Origin: Shewanella abyssi
Lineage (GTDB): Bacteria > Pseudomonadota > Gammaproteobacteria > Enterobacterales > Shewanellaceae
Direction of reading: 5' to 3'
DNA: 64,000 bases
Assembly: GCF_023284025.1 (NCBI RefSeq)
Contig: NZ_JAKIKR010000006.1
Coordinates: 62,001 to 126,000, forward strand
Part shown: positions 47,708 to 55,537 of the stretch, one piece after another
How the letters are laid out: every line of letters begins with the position of its first letter
Numbering within the stretch: position 1 is the stretch's first letter
Notes under the pieces: model-generated
The model's database searches: none
What the model saw: the letters and a program-made list of their open reading frames with translations, nothing else
Told to the model about the DNA's origin: nothing
Translations under genes and position numbers: made by a program

Positions 47708-48301
47708 ATGAAAACACAATCACGTTTGGCTTTTTTGATGAAAGCTGTGCATCGGGTGTTGGAGCAACCACGGATGACGCGTTTTGCTTTTGCGATGGAT
47801 GTTGTTGCTGCAGTTGAACGTTTGGACATGCTTGAGCTATTGGCTGCAGAGGGCGTTACTTTTGCAAATACCGATGACGTTCATAACGATGCACGAGTGA
47901 ATGCGCAGAAGTTGTTTCGATGGCTGGGGCAGTACGAGGGCCAGCATCCAATCGTTGATCGGTTGTTTTATGTTGAGCAAGCGATCGTATCTGCTATGCC
48001 AACTCATTTACGAGTTAACTATCTCAATGATGTTTATAGCGCTGCAGGGGTGACAGTGATTGCTGATCAGCGACCAGATAACAACGTGTTAAAGCCTGTG
48101 GATATGGCAGTGGCATTAACTAAAGAGAATGCAGAGGCTCAGGTGGCTGTGATCCATTTAGGCGAAGCGCCATCAAATGAGTTAGTAGCTAATGCTCACC
48201 GGGAGTTAAGAGAGTCTGCTGCAACTACGCAAGCATCAATGGTGCTTTTGGAGCAAGAGTACCCGTTCTTAGTTAGCAAGCTTGCTAAAGAACAGAGGTA
48301 G
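47708..48301 (+). CDS. YdaT-like protein at the CII position
   Basis: A 197-residue protein. The stretch DDVHNDARVNAQKLFRWL followed by an amphipathic helix and AIVSAMPTHLRVNYLN resembles YdaT of Rac-like prophages, which takes the place of CII next to YdaS. The C-terminal extension is helical. It probably activates or modulates early transcription; YdaT is also toxic when over-made in E. coli. Confidence 0.7.
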   Translation: MKTQSRLAFLMKAVHRVLEQPRMTRFAFAMDVVAAVERLDMLELLAAEGVTFANTDDVHNDARVNAQKLFRWLGQYEGQHPIVDRLFYVEQAIVSAMPTHLRVNYLNDVYSAAGVTVIADQRPDNNVLKPVDMAVALTKENAEAQVAVIHLGEAPSNELVANAHRELRESAATTQASMVLLEQEYPFLVSKLAKEQR

Positions 48302-48405
48302 TGGCTGTGATGAATCAGTTTAGTGATAACCGTTTAATTGAAAGAGTGAAGAGGGGATTCGCCGATGTTATATGACGCTGGTGAACGTTGATTAAAGACA
48401 TAAGA

Positions 48406-48438
48406 AAGCCCGCTTAAGTTTGGCGACCGAACGGGCTT
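48406..48438. other. Bulged hairpin between CII- and O-like genes
   Basis: AAGCCCG (48406-48412) pairs with CGGGCTT (48432-48438); inside, TTTGG pairs with CCGAA around a CGA loop. In lambda this position holds the antisense OOP RNA terminator. No long T-run follows on either strand, so the function is uncertain. Confidence 0.45.
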
Positions 48439-48516
48439 AATACCTACAAGAGGCAAGAGTATGTTACTGAGACAAGGGTGTTTCGTCAATTTTTACGCAT
48501 TGTGGGGGAATCCTAC

Positions 48517-49275
48517 ATGAGCATGGAATTGATGGTTAAAGCGATGAAAGCCAAAGTGGGCAACCCTTTGCGCAAGTTAGTGCTAATTAAACTGGCTGAT
48601 AATGCGAGTGATTCTGGCGAGTGTTGGCCGAGTTATCAGCATATTGCTGAGCAGTGCGAGATCGCCAAAAGTACCGTTAGAAAGCACATCAAGGAACTAG
48701 AGGAGGCGGGACTTCTTACTATCACTAATCGCAAAGGGCCAAAGGGAAATAGTTCGAATCTTTACATTTTGACCCTATGCCGACAGATAGCACCCCCTGT
48801 GCCGTCAGATAACACAGGTATGCCGTCAGATAGCACAAGGGGTATGCCGTCAGATAGCACCGGAATCAGTCACTCTTTTGAACCAGTCAATGAACCTTTA
48901 AAAGATATAGCGACTCGTTCAAAAAAATCAGCGGTTGATAAGTTAGATTTTTCAAGCTGGCCAGCTATGCCAACGGTTCAAGTTTTGGCTGACTGGATTG
49001 CTATGCGCAAAGATAAAAAAGCAAAACTAAATCAAACGGCGATTAACCGTCTTGCTAAGCATTTGCATGATGCGGTTGCTGCTGGGTTTTCTGTTGAGGA
49101 TTGCATTGCGACTTGTGCAACGCGGGGTTGGGTAGGCTTTGAGGCGAAATGGTTGATTAATGCGGGCATGGGGAGCAGCGGTGGCAAATCTAGCCCGTTG
49201 TTGATTCCGACTCACTCGCAAGCCAACGCTGAGCAGTTTAATTCTTACGATCAAGACTTTGACACGGAGCTATAA
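48517..49275 (+). CDS. O-like replication initiator with winged helix
   Basis: A 252-residue protein. The N-terminal winged-helix domain (about 15-85, CWPSYQHIAEQCEIAKSTVR then KELEEAGLLT) is typical of phage replisome organisers. A low-complexity linker (GMPSDSTRGMPSDSTG) is encoded by the origin iterons. A C-terminal helical domain with the CIATCATRGWVGFEAKW motif should bind the helicase loader or helicase. The ATG at 48517 has a GGGGGAA ribosome binding site; the upstream frame to 48478 is unlikely. Confidence 0.85.
   Translation: MSMELMVKAMKAKVGNPLRKLVLIKLADNASDSGECWPSYQHIAEQCEIAKSTVRKHIKELEEAGLLTITNRKGPKGNSSNLYILTLCRQIAPPVPSDNTGMPSDSTRGMPSDSTGISHSFEPVNEPLKDIATRSKKSAVDKLDFSSWPAMPTVQVLADWIAMRKDKKAKLNQTAINRLAKHLHDAVAAGFSVEDCIATCATRGWVGFEAKWLINAGMGSSGGKSSPLLIPTHSQANAEQFNSYDQDFDTEL
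48776..48860. repeat. Four iterons, candidate phage replication origin
   Basis: The 18-bp unit TATGCCGTCAGATAGCAC occurs at 48776-48793, 48798-48815, 48819-48836 and 48843-48860, with one to three mismatches. Starts are 22, 21 and 24 bases apart, about two helical turns. They are inside the O-like gene, the layout of the lambda origin, and a moderately AT-rich stretch follows. Confidence 0.85.
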
Positions 49276-49277
49276 CG

Positions 49278-50027
49278 ATGCAAACCATGATGAATACAAA
49301 CACTGTACTGAGTTCTATGTTGCGCAAACTGCGTTGTCCTGATCATATTAAACCCTGCAGCCGTTCGCATATCGAACAGCTCAAGTCAGAGGATGAACAC
49401 GAGTCTTTTAAGCGTCACCAGTTGCAGATTTTGAACAAATTAAGCGGTAAATCTGGCCTCAATACTCGTTTTTTAGAATGTACATTTGATAATTACTTTA
49501 CCAGTTGCCCTGGGCAAATTAAGGCGCTTGATATTGCTCGTAAGTATGCCCATCGTTTTGTTGAATTGCGGCTGATGGGTAAGGGCTTTTTGTTTACGGG
49601 TACACCGGGTACTGGTAAAAACCACCTCGCTAGCGCTATTGCTAATGAACTGATTTCTCGCAATCACTCTGTTGTGTTGATGAGCGTGATGGACGTGTTT
49701 GCTCGAGCTAGGGAGTCGTATGGAAAAAATGGATTAACGGAAGAGCGTTTACTTGCTGAGTTTGTATCGCCGGATTTATTGATCATCGATGAGATAGGTT
49801 TACAGCGTGGTTCATTAGATGAACTGCTTTGGTTCACTAGGATCCTTGATAAGCGCTTGTATGCAAAAAAACCAACGGGATTTATCACCAATTTAGATAA
49901 GACCGGTTTGCAAGATTTGCTTGGCGAACGAGCTTATGAGCGCTTACAAGATGCAGCTAGTGTTTTAGTTAAATTTGAATGGAAGAGTTTCAGGGGAAAA
50001 AAAGAGGCCATAACTCATGACAGCTAG
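49278..50027 (+). CDS. DnaC-like helicase loader
   Basis: A 249-residue AAA+ ATPase. Walker A is GTPGTGKNHLA (about 107-117) with the Asn typical of DnaC, Walker B is LLIIDEIG (about 167), and an arginine finger follows in ERAYERLQD. It should load the host DnaB helicase at the iteron origin. Starts two bases after the O-like gene and overlaps the following gene by 11 bases. Confidence 0.92.
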   Translation: MQTMMNTNTVLSSMLRKLRCPDHIKPCSRSHIEQLKSEDEHESFKRHQLQILNKLSGKSGLNTRFLECTFDNYFTSCPGQIKALDIARKYAHRFVELRLMGKGFLFTGTPGTGKNHLASAIANELISRNHSVVLMSVMDVFARARESYGKNGLTEERLLAEFVSPDLLIIDEIGLQRGSLDELLWFTRILDKRLYAKKPTGFITNLDKTGLQDLLGERAYERLQDAASVLVKFEWKSFRGKKEAITHDS

Positions 50028-51270
50028 CGGTGTCGATATTGGCAAATTGAATGATGCCGCGATTAGGCGTTGGCTAAAAGGTGGGGTGACTCGTGATTTT
50101 AGAGATCCGCGTTTTCCTGAGTTGCGGTTACGTGCCAATGCTGACCGGGCTAAAGCAAGTGTGTTTTTGGTGTTAAATGAGAGTGGTAAGACTAAATGGG
50201 ACAAAATTGCGACCTGGCCAAGTGCGTGTATAAAAACCTTGAGTGGTGATCTGCCGGTGATGCTGGCTAAAAGGAGTGTTGGCAATATGGTGACCGGTCA
50301 ATTTGAAACTGTGGGCTGTTTACTCACTTGGTACCAATCGCACATTAAGAACAATTCAACCTACAGTAGCAGCTGGCGCAGTAACGTAAGTTCCTTGATT
50401 AGATGCCACTTGTTGCCACGCTTGGGCTCGCTTTCTTTGGCTTCTATCAGCTTTGTTGAACTTGATGCTCGTTTAGTTAAAACCATGCTTAAAGATGAGT
50501 TTGCCCCTAATTACATTCGTGAGGCAGTAAACAAATTAAAGGTGGCGTTCTCTGCTGCAGCAAAGCTGCGGTTGATATCTACCAATCCGATCGCCGGTTA
50601 CCAAGTTACCGACTCAATTAAGCTTAATGGCGCCAAAGATACCCGTCTATTTGAAACTGATTTGACTGAGTTATTTGCTCGCTTGAGTGATTCAGCTATG
50701 CCGGTGACGATGCTCTTTGTGTTGATGATGATGTTTGGTACTCGGATTAATGAGACTCGACAAGCGCGGTGGGAATACTTTGCCGGTGATACTTGGGTGA
50801 TCCCTGCTAGTCACGCCAAGAATAAGCAAGAACATAGAATGCCATTAACTCAATCGGCCAAGGCGCTGATTAACCATTACCGACAGTGGCAACTCAAGCA
50901 TGTTGGTAAGCGCTCAATCTTATTCCCTGGTGTTAAAGGGCCAATCTCGATCCGTACCGCTCATGATTGGAATACCCAAATTAGGTTTAAATATTTTACC
51001 AGCCATGATCTGCGCATTCTGTTTAGGACCATGTTGGCTGACTTGGGTGTCGATACCATGATTGGCGAGCGATTGGTTAACCATGCATTGCCGGTGCTTT
51101 TGCGTACCTACGTTAAATCAACTTTGGATAAAGGGATGAGCCAAGCGCTAGAGCAATATCACGCCTATTTGATTGAACGTGGTTTTTCTTCTGTTGCGCC
51201 TGAGATATTGCCTAGATCACTTGCTGATCATGGGAGTGCTCAAACGCCTATGGCTAGTGGGTGGGTTTAA
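50017..51270 (+). CDS. Second tyrosine recombinase, within the replication module
   Basis: A 417-residue recombinase with a complete catalytic set: Arg in FGTRINE (about 247), Lys in SHAKNKQEHRMPL, HDLRILFR (about 331), His in LVNHALP (about 355) and Tyr in LRTYVKS (about 363). The N-terminal part has an arm-binding-like fold (about 10-90). It overlaps the loader gene, so it belongs to the early operon rather than to an integrated element. It is clearly distinct from the integrase at the prophage end; role unknown, possibly resolution of replication or concatemer products. Confidence 0.85.
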   Translation: MTASGVDIGKLNDAAIRRWLKGGVTRDFRDPRFPELRLRANADRAKASVFLVLNESGKTKWDKIATWPSACIKTLSGDLPVMLAKRSVGNMVTGQFETVGCLLTWYQSHIKNNSTYSSSWRSNVSSLIRCHLLPRLGSLSLASISFVELDARLVKTMLKDEFAPNYIREAVNKLKVAFSAAAKLRLISTNPIAGYQVTDSIKLNGAKDTRLFETDLTELFARLSDSAMPVTMLFVLMMMFGTRINETRQARWEYFAGDTWVIPASHAKNKQEHRMPLTQSAKALINHYRQWQLKHVGKRSILFPGVKGPISIRTAHDWNTQIRFKYFTSHDLRILFRTMLADLGVDTMIGERLVNHALPVLLRTYVKSTLDKGMSQALEQYHAYLIERGFSSVAPEILPRSLADHGSAQTPMASGWV

Positions 51271-51325
51271 TAATGACTGCATCATTACTAATAGAGTATG
51301 CAATTAGAGAGTTTTGGGGGATTTA

Positions 51326-51544
51326 ATGGCTAAACGTGGCGCTGATTTACTGAGAACGGCTCGTATGCTGAGAGGGTTTACCCAAGATGAAGTGGCTCAG
51401 ACATATGGTGTAAGCGCTAAAACTTATCGCAATTGGGAACGGGGCAATACATCGGTTTCATACGATGATCTGTCAGCGATTTGTGAGCAGGTATTCCACA
51501 TGCCGTTAGCCAAAGTGACGGAGGTCGCCAGCCATGCAGCATGA
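51326..51544 (+). CDS. XRE-family helix-turn-helix regulator
   Basis: A 72-residue DNA-binding protein with a canonical HTH (FTQDEVAQTYGVSAKTYRNW, about 19-38). A GGGGGA ribosome binding site precedes the ATG. It overlaps the next gene by 11 bases and probably tunes late-gene control. Confidence 0.85.
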   Translation: MAKRGADLLRTARMLRGFTQDEVAQTYGVSAKTYRNWERGNTSVSYDDLSAICEQVFHMPLAKVTEVASHAA

Positions 51545-51890
51545 TTTACCGATTGAGCCCATGATGAACATCAAGCAGCTACGCGTAGAGTTAAAAGCTT
51601 GGGGGCGTTATTGGGCTAGCCAAGAACAAGGGCAGGGCTATGCAAGTCGTAGCGCTTGCGACCGCTTAAGTGAACCGTTCACGCCGAGAGGGTGTGGCGG
51701 TACCCGCGATCATATACCGCCTGATCACATCAATCGTTATGACATGAAAGTCTATTGCCTGGCACACGATTGTCGCCGAGCGTTACGGGCGCAATACATC
51801 TGCAAAGGACAGTGGCCATTGATGGGATTTGATACCGAGAAGACATTTTTGTATTGGTTGAGGCGTGCTGAGATAGCACTAACGTGTTGA
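51534..51890 (+). CDS. Antiterminator Q-like protein
   Basis: A 118-residue protein with an N-terminal WGRYWASQEQG segment as in lambdoid Q-family proteins, a Cys/His-bearing middle region and a C-terminal HTH-like stretch (LRAQYICKGQ ... YWLRRAEIAL). Its position at the end of the early operon, before the late genes, supports a Q role. Similarity is weak, so the call is tentative. Confidence 0.55.
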   Translation: MQHDLPIEPMMNIKQLRVELKAWGRYWASQEQGQGYASRSACDRLSEPFTPRGCGGTRDHIPPDHINRYDMKVYCLAHDCRRALRAQYICKGQWPLMGFDTEKTFLYWLRRAEIALTC

Positions 51891-52261
51891 TAGTATGGAT
51901 TTTAAACAGGTGAAAAAAAGAACGGGTCCTTCTGACTCGAGACACTGCGGGGGCGGGGACGCGCAGTGCTTCACTACATATGAGTTTTTCTTAGGGTTGG
52001 TTGTTGTTTTAATGGTTGCGATCTAACCCTTGCTGAATTCAACTAACTAATTTGTTAGCTCGCAACTGATTTTGTTAAAGTTTTAATCGTTTTCGATACT
52101 GGTTTAGTAGCCGATTACATTGTGATCTAACATACCAACTTAGCGATCCTTTATAGAATAATTTAGATTCTCACATGCAATATCGTGAGCATTTGGTGAG
52201 GAGGTCTTGTAACTCATCCGTTAGCGATCGCTAAATTACACTCTAATTTGATTTACTAAAG
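51891..52261. promoter_or_regulatory. Putative late control region
   Basis: A 371-base gap after the Q-like gene. A GC-rich hairpin (CACTGCG 51943-51949, CGCAGTG 51962-51968) could be an early terminator overcome by antitermination. A perfect palindrome TTAGCGATCGCTAA is at 52221-52234. No gene is seen. Confidence 0.45.
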
Positions 52262-53209
52262 CTAATTTTGTGGCAAGGTGGATTTGAAAACAAACTCCCT
52301 ATGGTATGCAAGGTAGATTTTTTGTTGGTAGGTAAATGAACCTATATTGAAAGGGTAGGGAACACCCCAGGCCTTAAGGATATTGCGGATATGTGGTTCT
52401 ATAATCAGTAACTCGCCATTATCGGAAAATGATATCCACCCTCGATCATAAAGGCGGTCAATATGAGGAGAAAACAGAAAACCGTTATAGCCATCTAGCT
52501 TTTCTAGGTTATTAGAGTTACGCCATGGTTTACTGTGGCTAGCAACTAAAAATCGCTTGTCATCTAAGCCTGTAACACGACATTTTGACTCCAATAACTC
52601 TAAGTTGCGCCGATACTTACCTTGCCCTCTGCGTGACTTTATCAGCTGTTCTTTCTCTGTCTGCATTAAAGATATATCTTGTTCTATCTGCTGAACAATT
52701 GTGTTCTCTTGCTTATCTCTTAGTATTTCTTCCGCATCGACGTCGATTTTAGTTTTATTCTTTTGGCCTGCTAAGGAATAAAGCAGTAGAGCTAGTTCGT
52801 CAGTAATACTCGCTAAGTAGCAACTTTGGTTTCCGTTACCATTTTGCTGAATTGGGGCATACTTACTCGCAAGTAGTGGTCGGATTTGAGCTATATGATC
52901 TTTTGCTCTAAATGGTATATCAATCATTTTCCATTTAACTTTGACTAACCAGCCTTCGTTGTTCCAATTATCGCCTTTACTTCCAAACTCGCTTGGCTTT
53001 GATGCTGATGCGCAAGAATCAACTACTTCACCTATCGCTCGAATCTCTGCAAAAGCAAATGAGAACACGATATCGCCAACAGATGTTTTTGGCATATTAT
53101 TATAACTGTTGTTATTGGCGCCATTAGCGTTCTTTTTTGGCGACCAGATGTACCCACCGTCGATTTCCTCTCGATGTGTTTGTTTGTGATTTACCCACCA
53201 GTAGCGCAT
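52262..53209 (-). CDS. EVE-HNH modification-dependent endonuclease
   Basis: A 315-residue protein with an N-terminal EVE/PUA-like domain (about 1-140, MRYWWVNHKQTHREEIDGGYIWSPK then GDIVFSF), a basic coiled coil (about 165-200) and a C-terminal HNH nuclease (about 205-265) with CRVTG, the catalytic ASHSKPW and HIDRLYD. EVE domains bind modified cytosines, and EVE-HNH proteins act as type IV restriction enzymes against modified phage DNA. It is leftward, against all neighbours, so a lysogen-expressed gene. Confidence 0.85.
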   Translation of the reverse strand: MRYWWVNHKQTHREEIDGGYIWSPKKNANGANNNSYNNMPKTSVGDIVFSFAFAEIRAIGEVVDSCASASKPSEFGSKGDNWNNEGWLVKVKWKMIDIPFRAKDHIAQIRPLLASKYAPIQQNGNGNQSCYLASITDELALLLYSLAGQKNKTKIDVDAEEILRDKQENTIVQQIEQDISLMQTEKEQLIKSRRGQGKYRRNLELLESKCRVTGLDDKRFLVASHSKPWRNSNNLEKLDGYNGFLFSPHIDRLYDRGWISFSDNGELLIIEPHIRNILKAWGVPYPFNIGSFTYQQKIYLAYHREFVFKSTLPQN

Positions 53210-53413
53210 TCATGGCCTCGTTAATTTCGTAGAAGTAGGGACGTAATCAAATCAACTTATTTCTGTACTGAAATGATTGAATACTAGATGTTATCTTAAA
53301 CGAACAAAATTGACTAAGCCATTCAAGATTAGTGGACCTTGATTAGGTCTTTTGGCTATGTAACTTTGTTTTAGAACTATCCTTAAGAAAGTACATTAAT
53401 CCAAGGAAGGGAT

Positions 53414-53827
53414 ATGAAAATACTTCTAACGTTCTTAGTGCTTCTATCATTCAACGTAACAGCCACAGTCAAGGTATCGAATGCTGATGTTGTTAGTATC
53501 TATGATGGTGACTCTTTCACTGTAAATATCAAAGAATGGCCTGACATAGTAGGGCGCAGGATACCGATCCGTATCTATGGCATAGACACCCCTGAACTAA
53601 GAGGGAAGTGCCAAGCAGAAAAGGAGCTAGCAAGATTAGCGAAACAGTTCACAGTGCAAGCCTTAAGAGAGGCTGAAGTAATTGAGCTGAAGGATATCCA
53701 GAGGGGAAAGTATTTCAGATTGATAGCTGATGTATACCTAGACGGTAAGAGTCTATCCAACATGATTCTAGAAGCTAATCACGCTCGGTTATACGTAGGC
53801 GGCAAGCGTGAATCGTGGTGTAACTGA
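53414..53827 (+). CDS. Secreted thermonuclease-like nuclease
   Basis: A 137-residue staphylococcal-nuclease-fold enzyme with a signal peptide (about 1-18). The YDGDSFTV metal motif, RIYGIDTPELRG with its catalytic Arg, and the C-terminal LAR/GKYFR block are present. It should degrade DNA in the periplasm or outside the cell. The GGAAGGGAT element before the ATG is a good ribosome binding site. Confidence 0.88.
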   Translation: MKILLTFLVLLSFNVTATVKVSNADVVSIYDGDSFTVNIKEWPDIVGRRIPIRIYGIDTPELRGKCQAEKELARLAKQFTVQALREAEVIELKDIQRGKYFRLIADVYLDGKSLSNMILEANHARLYVGGKRESWCN

Positions 53828-54165
53828 TTATCCTAATCTAGAAATTCCTGCTTTAGTTTTTATCCCCTTATCGCAAATCACTTAAGCGATAACTATTCAC
53901 TTCCAACTCATCACTAAAGTGATAACTAAACCTTAATTAAATTCCCTCATCACATTTTAGGTCGATTGTTACCGCTTTTCGGTCGAATACTACCTTTTTA
54001 ATGCCCTTTAAAACGGGTAGATTTATATACGCTCCATAACGTCTTGTTTGTAGGATTATGCTTTATCGCCTTTTATGGCTCCTTTAATAGGAGCCATTTT
54101 TTTTGGCCGAAAAAGACCTATTCAAACAGAAGTAGTAGCCCTCTATCTCATTTAGTGAGTCCCAA
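53828..54165. promoter_or_regulatory. Control region upstream of lysis genes
   Basis: A 338-base gap. It holds a direct repeat of 18 bases (TCACTWAAGYGATAACTA) at 53878-53895 and 53911-53928, each starting with a near-palindrome, then a strong terminator (54075-54104). It is a likely control region for the lysis/late operon or for the preceding nuclease gene. Confidence 0.6.
54075..54104 (+). terminator. Intrinsic terminator before lysis genes
   Basis: ATGGCTCC (54075-54082) and GGAGCCAT (54090-54097) form an 8-bp stem followed by a run of eight T. Under Q-type antitermination it would be read through to express lysis genes. Confidence 0.9.
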
Positions 54166-54666
54166 ATGAATATCTCTCAAAAACTGATGGCCCTTGGCTT
54201 AGCTTCGGTAGTGGCATTTGGTGGTGCAACTTTAGTTGTTCCGCATGAGGGCCAAGTATTAGAAACGTATATTGATCCTGCTGGTGTGCTCACCAGTTGT
54301 TATGGCCATACCGGACCAGAGTTGAAGCCACGGCAGTTTTTCACCGAGCGACAGTGCTTGGAAAGCTTAGCCGATGATCTGTCACAGTTTGATCGGCAGC
54401 TGCGGCGGCTAACGTATCCCATCACTTTGACCGATGGCGAACATGCCGCTTATTTGAGTTTTATCTACAACGTGGGAGCTGGGGCGTTTAAAGACTCGAC
54501 GTTGCGAGCAAAATTATTAGCCGGTCAGCGGGTTGGTGCCTGTAATGAATTGCCACGCTGGGTTTATGCCAAGGGTAAAAAGTTACCAGGATTAATCAAG
54601 CGCCGCGAGTCGGAGCGTCAAATCTGTTTAGGGGAGCTTATTGATGTGGCAAAAATTAATCACTAG
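54166..54666 (+). CDS. SAR-type phage endolysin (GH24 lysozyme)
   Basis: A 166-residue lysozyme of the P21/T4 type. An N-terminal weakly hydrophobic SAR segment (about 8-25) is followed by the catalytic Glu in PHEGQ (about 29), Asp in YIDPAG and Thr in LTSCYGHT. It breaks peptidoglycan for host lysis. The next gene starts inside its 3' end. Confidence 0.93.
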   Translation: MNISQKLMALGLASVVAFGGATLVVPHEGQVLETYIDPAGVLTSCYGHTGPELKPRQFFTERQCLESLADDLSQFDRQLRRLTYPITLTDGEHAAYLSFIYNVGAGAFKDSTLRAKLLAGQRVGACNELPRWVYAKGKKLPGLIKRRESERQICLGELIDVAKINH

Positions 54667-55159
54667 GGGTGGGTCATTCCATTTATATTTTATCGGTTTG
54701 CTGATCCTCATGTTGGTTGGGTTAGGTGCTGCGCTCAAGTTTAGTCAAGCCGAGGTCGCAATTAAGGCTGGCAAAATTGAAACCTTGAGTCTAGCCAATA
54801 CGGTGTTGGTCGGTGATCTAGAAGCAGTCGCCAACAAAGTTAAGCAGATTGAATTTCAAAAGGAACAGCTGCGGCTTGAGGCTGAAAATGTTTCAAAGCT
54901 AAACCAGCAGAACGCTAAGGCCAAAGTGGCTATCGAAGTGGCTTTTCGGCATCAAAGTAAATTGCTAGATGAGATCCGGGGATCACCAAATGAGACTGTT
55001 AAAAAGTGGGCCAATACTGTTATGCCTATTGATGCTACTCGCTTGCTCAAGCAAGCCGCCTATTGCGCGCACCCTGATCACCACTCAGACCCAATATGTA
55101 TTAGCGCCAGCGGAAATGATCAGCCAATGCTTACCGCCACCGTTGAATACACCTTCTGA
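54644..55159 (+). CDS. Inner-membrane spanin (Rz-like)
   Basis: A protein of 171-172 residues with one N-terminal membrane helix (about 15-33) and a periplasmic coiled coil (about 40-115). It overlaps the endolysin 3' end, and the outer spanin gene is embedded in it in another frame, the typical Rz/Rz1 design. The frame has two adjacent ATG codons at 54641 and 54644. Confidence 0.8.
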   Translation: MWQKLITRGGSFHLYFIGLLILMLVGLGAALKFSQAEVAIKAGKIETLSLANTVLVGDLEAVANKVKQIEFQKEQLRLEAENVSKLNQQNAKAKVAIEVAFRHQSKLLDEIRGSPNETVKKWANTVMPIDATRLLKQAAYCAHPDHHSDPICISASGNDQPMLTATVEYTF

Positions 55160-55277
55160 GCAATTTTCTAACGATTTGCATCTTGAATACAGCTTGTTAC
55201 TGCTAAACGTTCTCGCTAAGTGCGAGGCTGATTGGGTAAGGCTGCGCCATTGGCGGGAGTCACATAATGATAAATGA
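54990..55277 (+). CDS. Outer-membrane spanin lipoprotein (Rz1-like), nested
   Basis: A 95-residue lipoprotein with a lipobox LLMLLAC (Cys about 19) and a Pro-rich stretch (LPPPLNTPSE). It starts within the Rz-like gene in a different frame and runs past its end. With the inner spanin it joins the two membranes at the last lysis step. The ATG at 54990 gives a proper signal peptide. Confidence 0.8.
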   Translation: MRLLKSGPILLCLLMLLACSSKPPIARTLITTQTQYVLAPAEMISQCLPPPLNTPSEQFSNDLHLEYSLLLLNVLAKCEADWVRLRHWRESHNDK

Positions 55278-55512
55278 TCCAACCACACAAAAAGCGGTTT
55301 CAACTGCGGCCTATAGTGCCTCGTTCACTACCGCTGCAGGAGGAGCCGTTTCAGTGAATGAGTTAGCCCTATGGATAGGCATATTATTTGCGGCGTTAAC
55401 CTTTGTGATCAATTGGGTTTACCAGGCGAAAAAGAACAGGCGAGATGTGGAAGTGAAAGACTTAGAGAAAGAGCTGATTAAAGCCAAGATAGATAAATTG
55501 GCAGAAACATAA
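55267..55512 (+). CDS. Phage holin
   Basis: An 81-residue protein with two hydrophobic segments (about 10-28 weakly, 31-50 strongly), a positively charged C-terminus (KKNRRDVEVK) and a charged helix. It overlaps the spanin gene by 11 bases. With the SAR endolysin it should time lysis, perhaps as a pinholin. Confidence 0.75.
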   Translation: MINDPTTQKAVSTAAYSASFTTAAGGAVSVNELALWIGILFAALTFVINWVYQAKKNRRDVEVKDLEKELIKAKIDKLAET

Positions 55513-55537
55513 TTGTTTTAAATAAAGTAGGTGCGGA

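Noticed and set aside
48776..48860. Iterons as a CRISPR array
   Set aside because: Units are contiguous within a coding frame with 3-6 base gaps and no spacers; they are origin iterons.
50017..51270. Integron integrase IntI
   Set aside because: Sequence length (417 residues) and operon setting with DnaC-like gene differ from IntI, and no attI is next to it.
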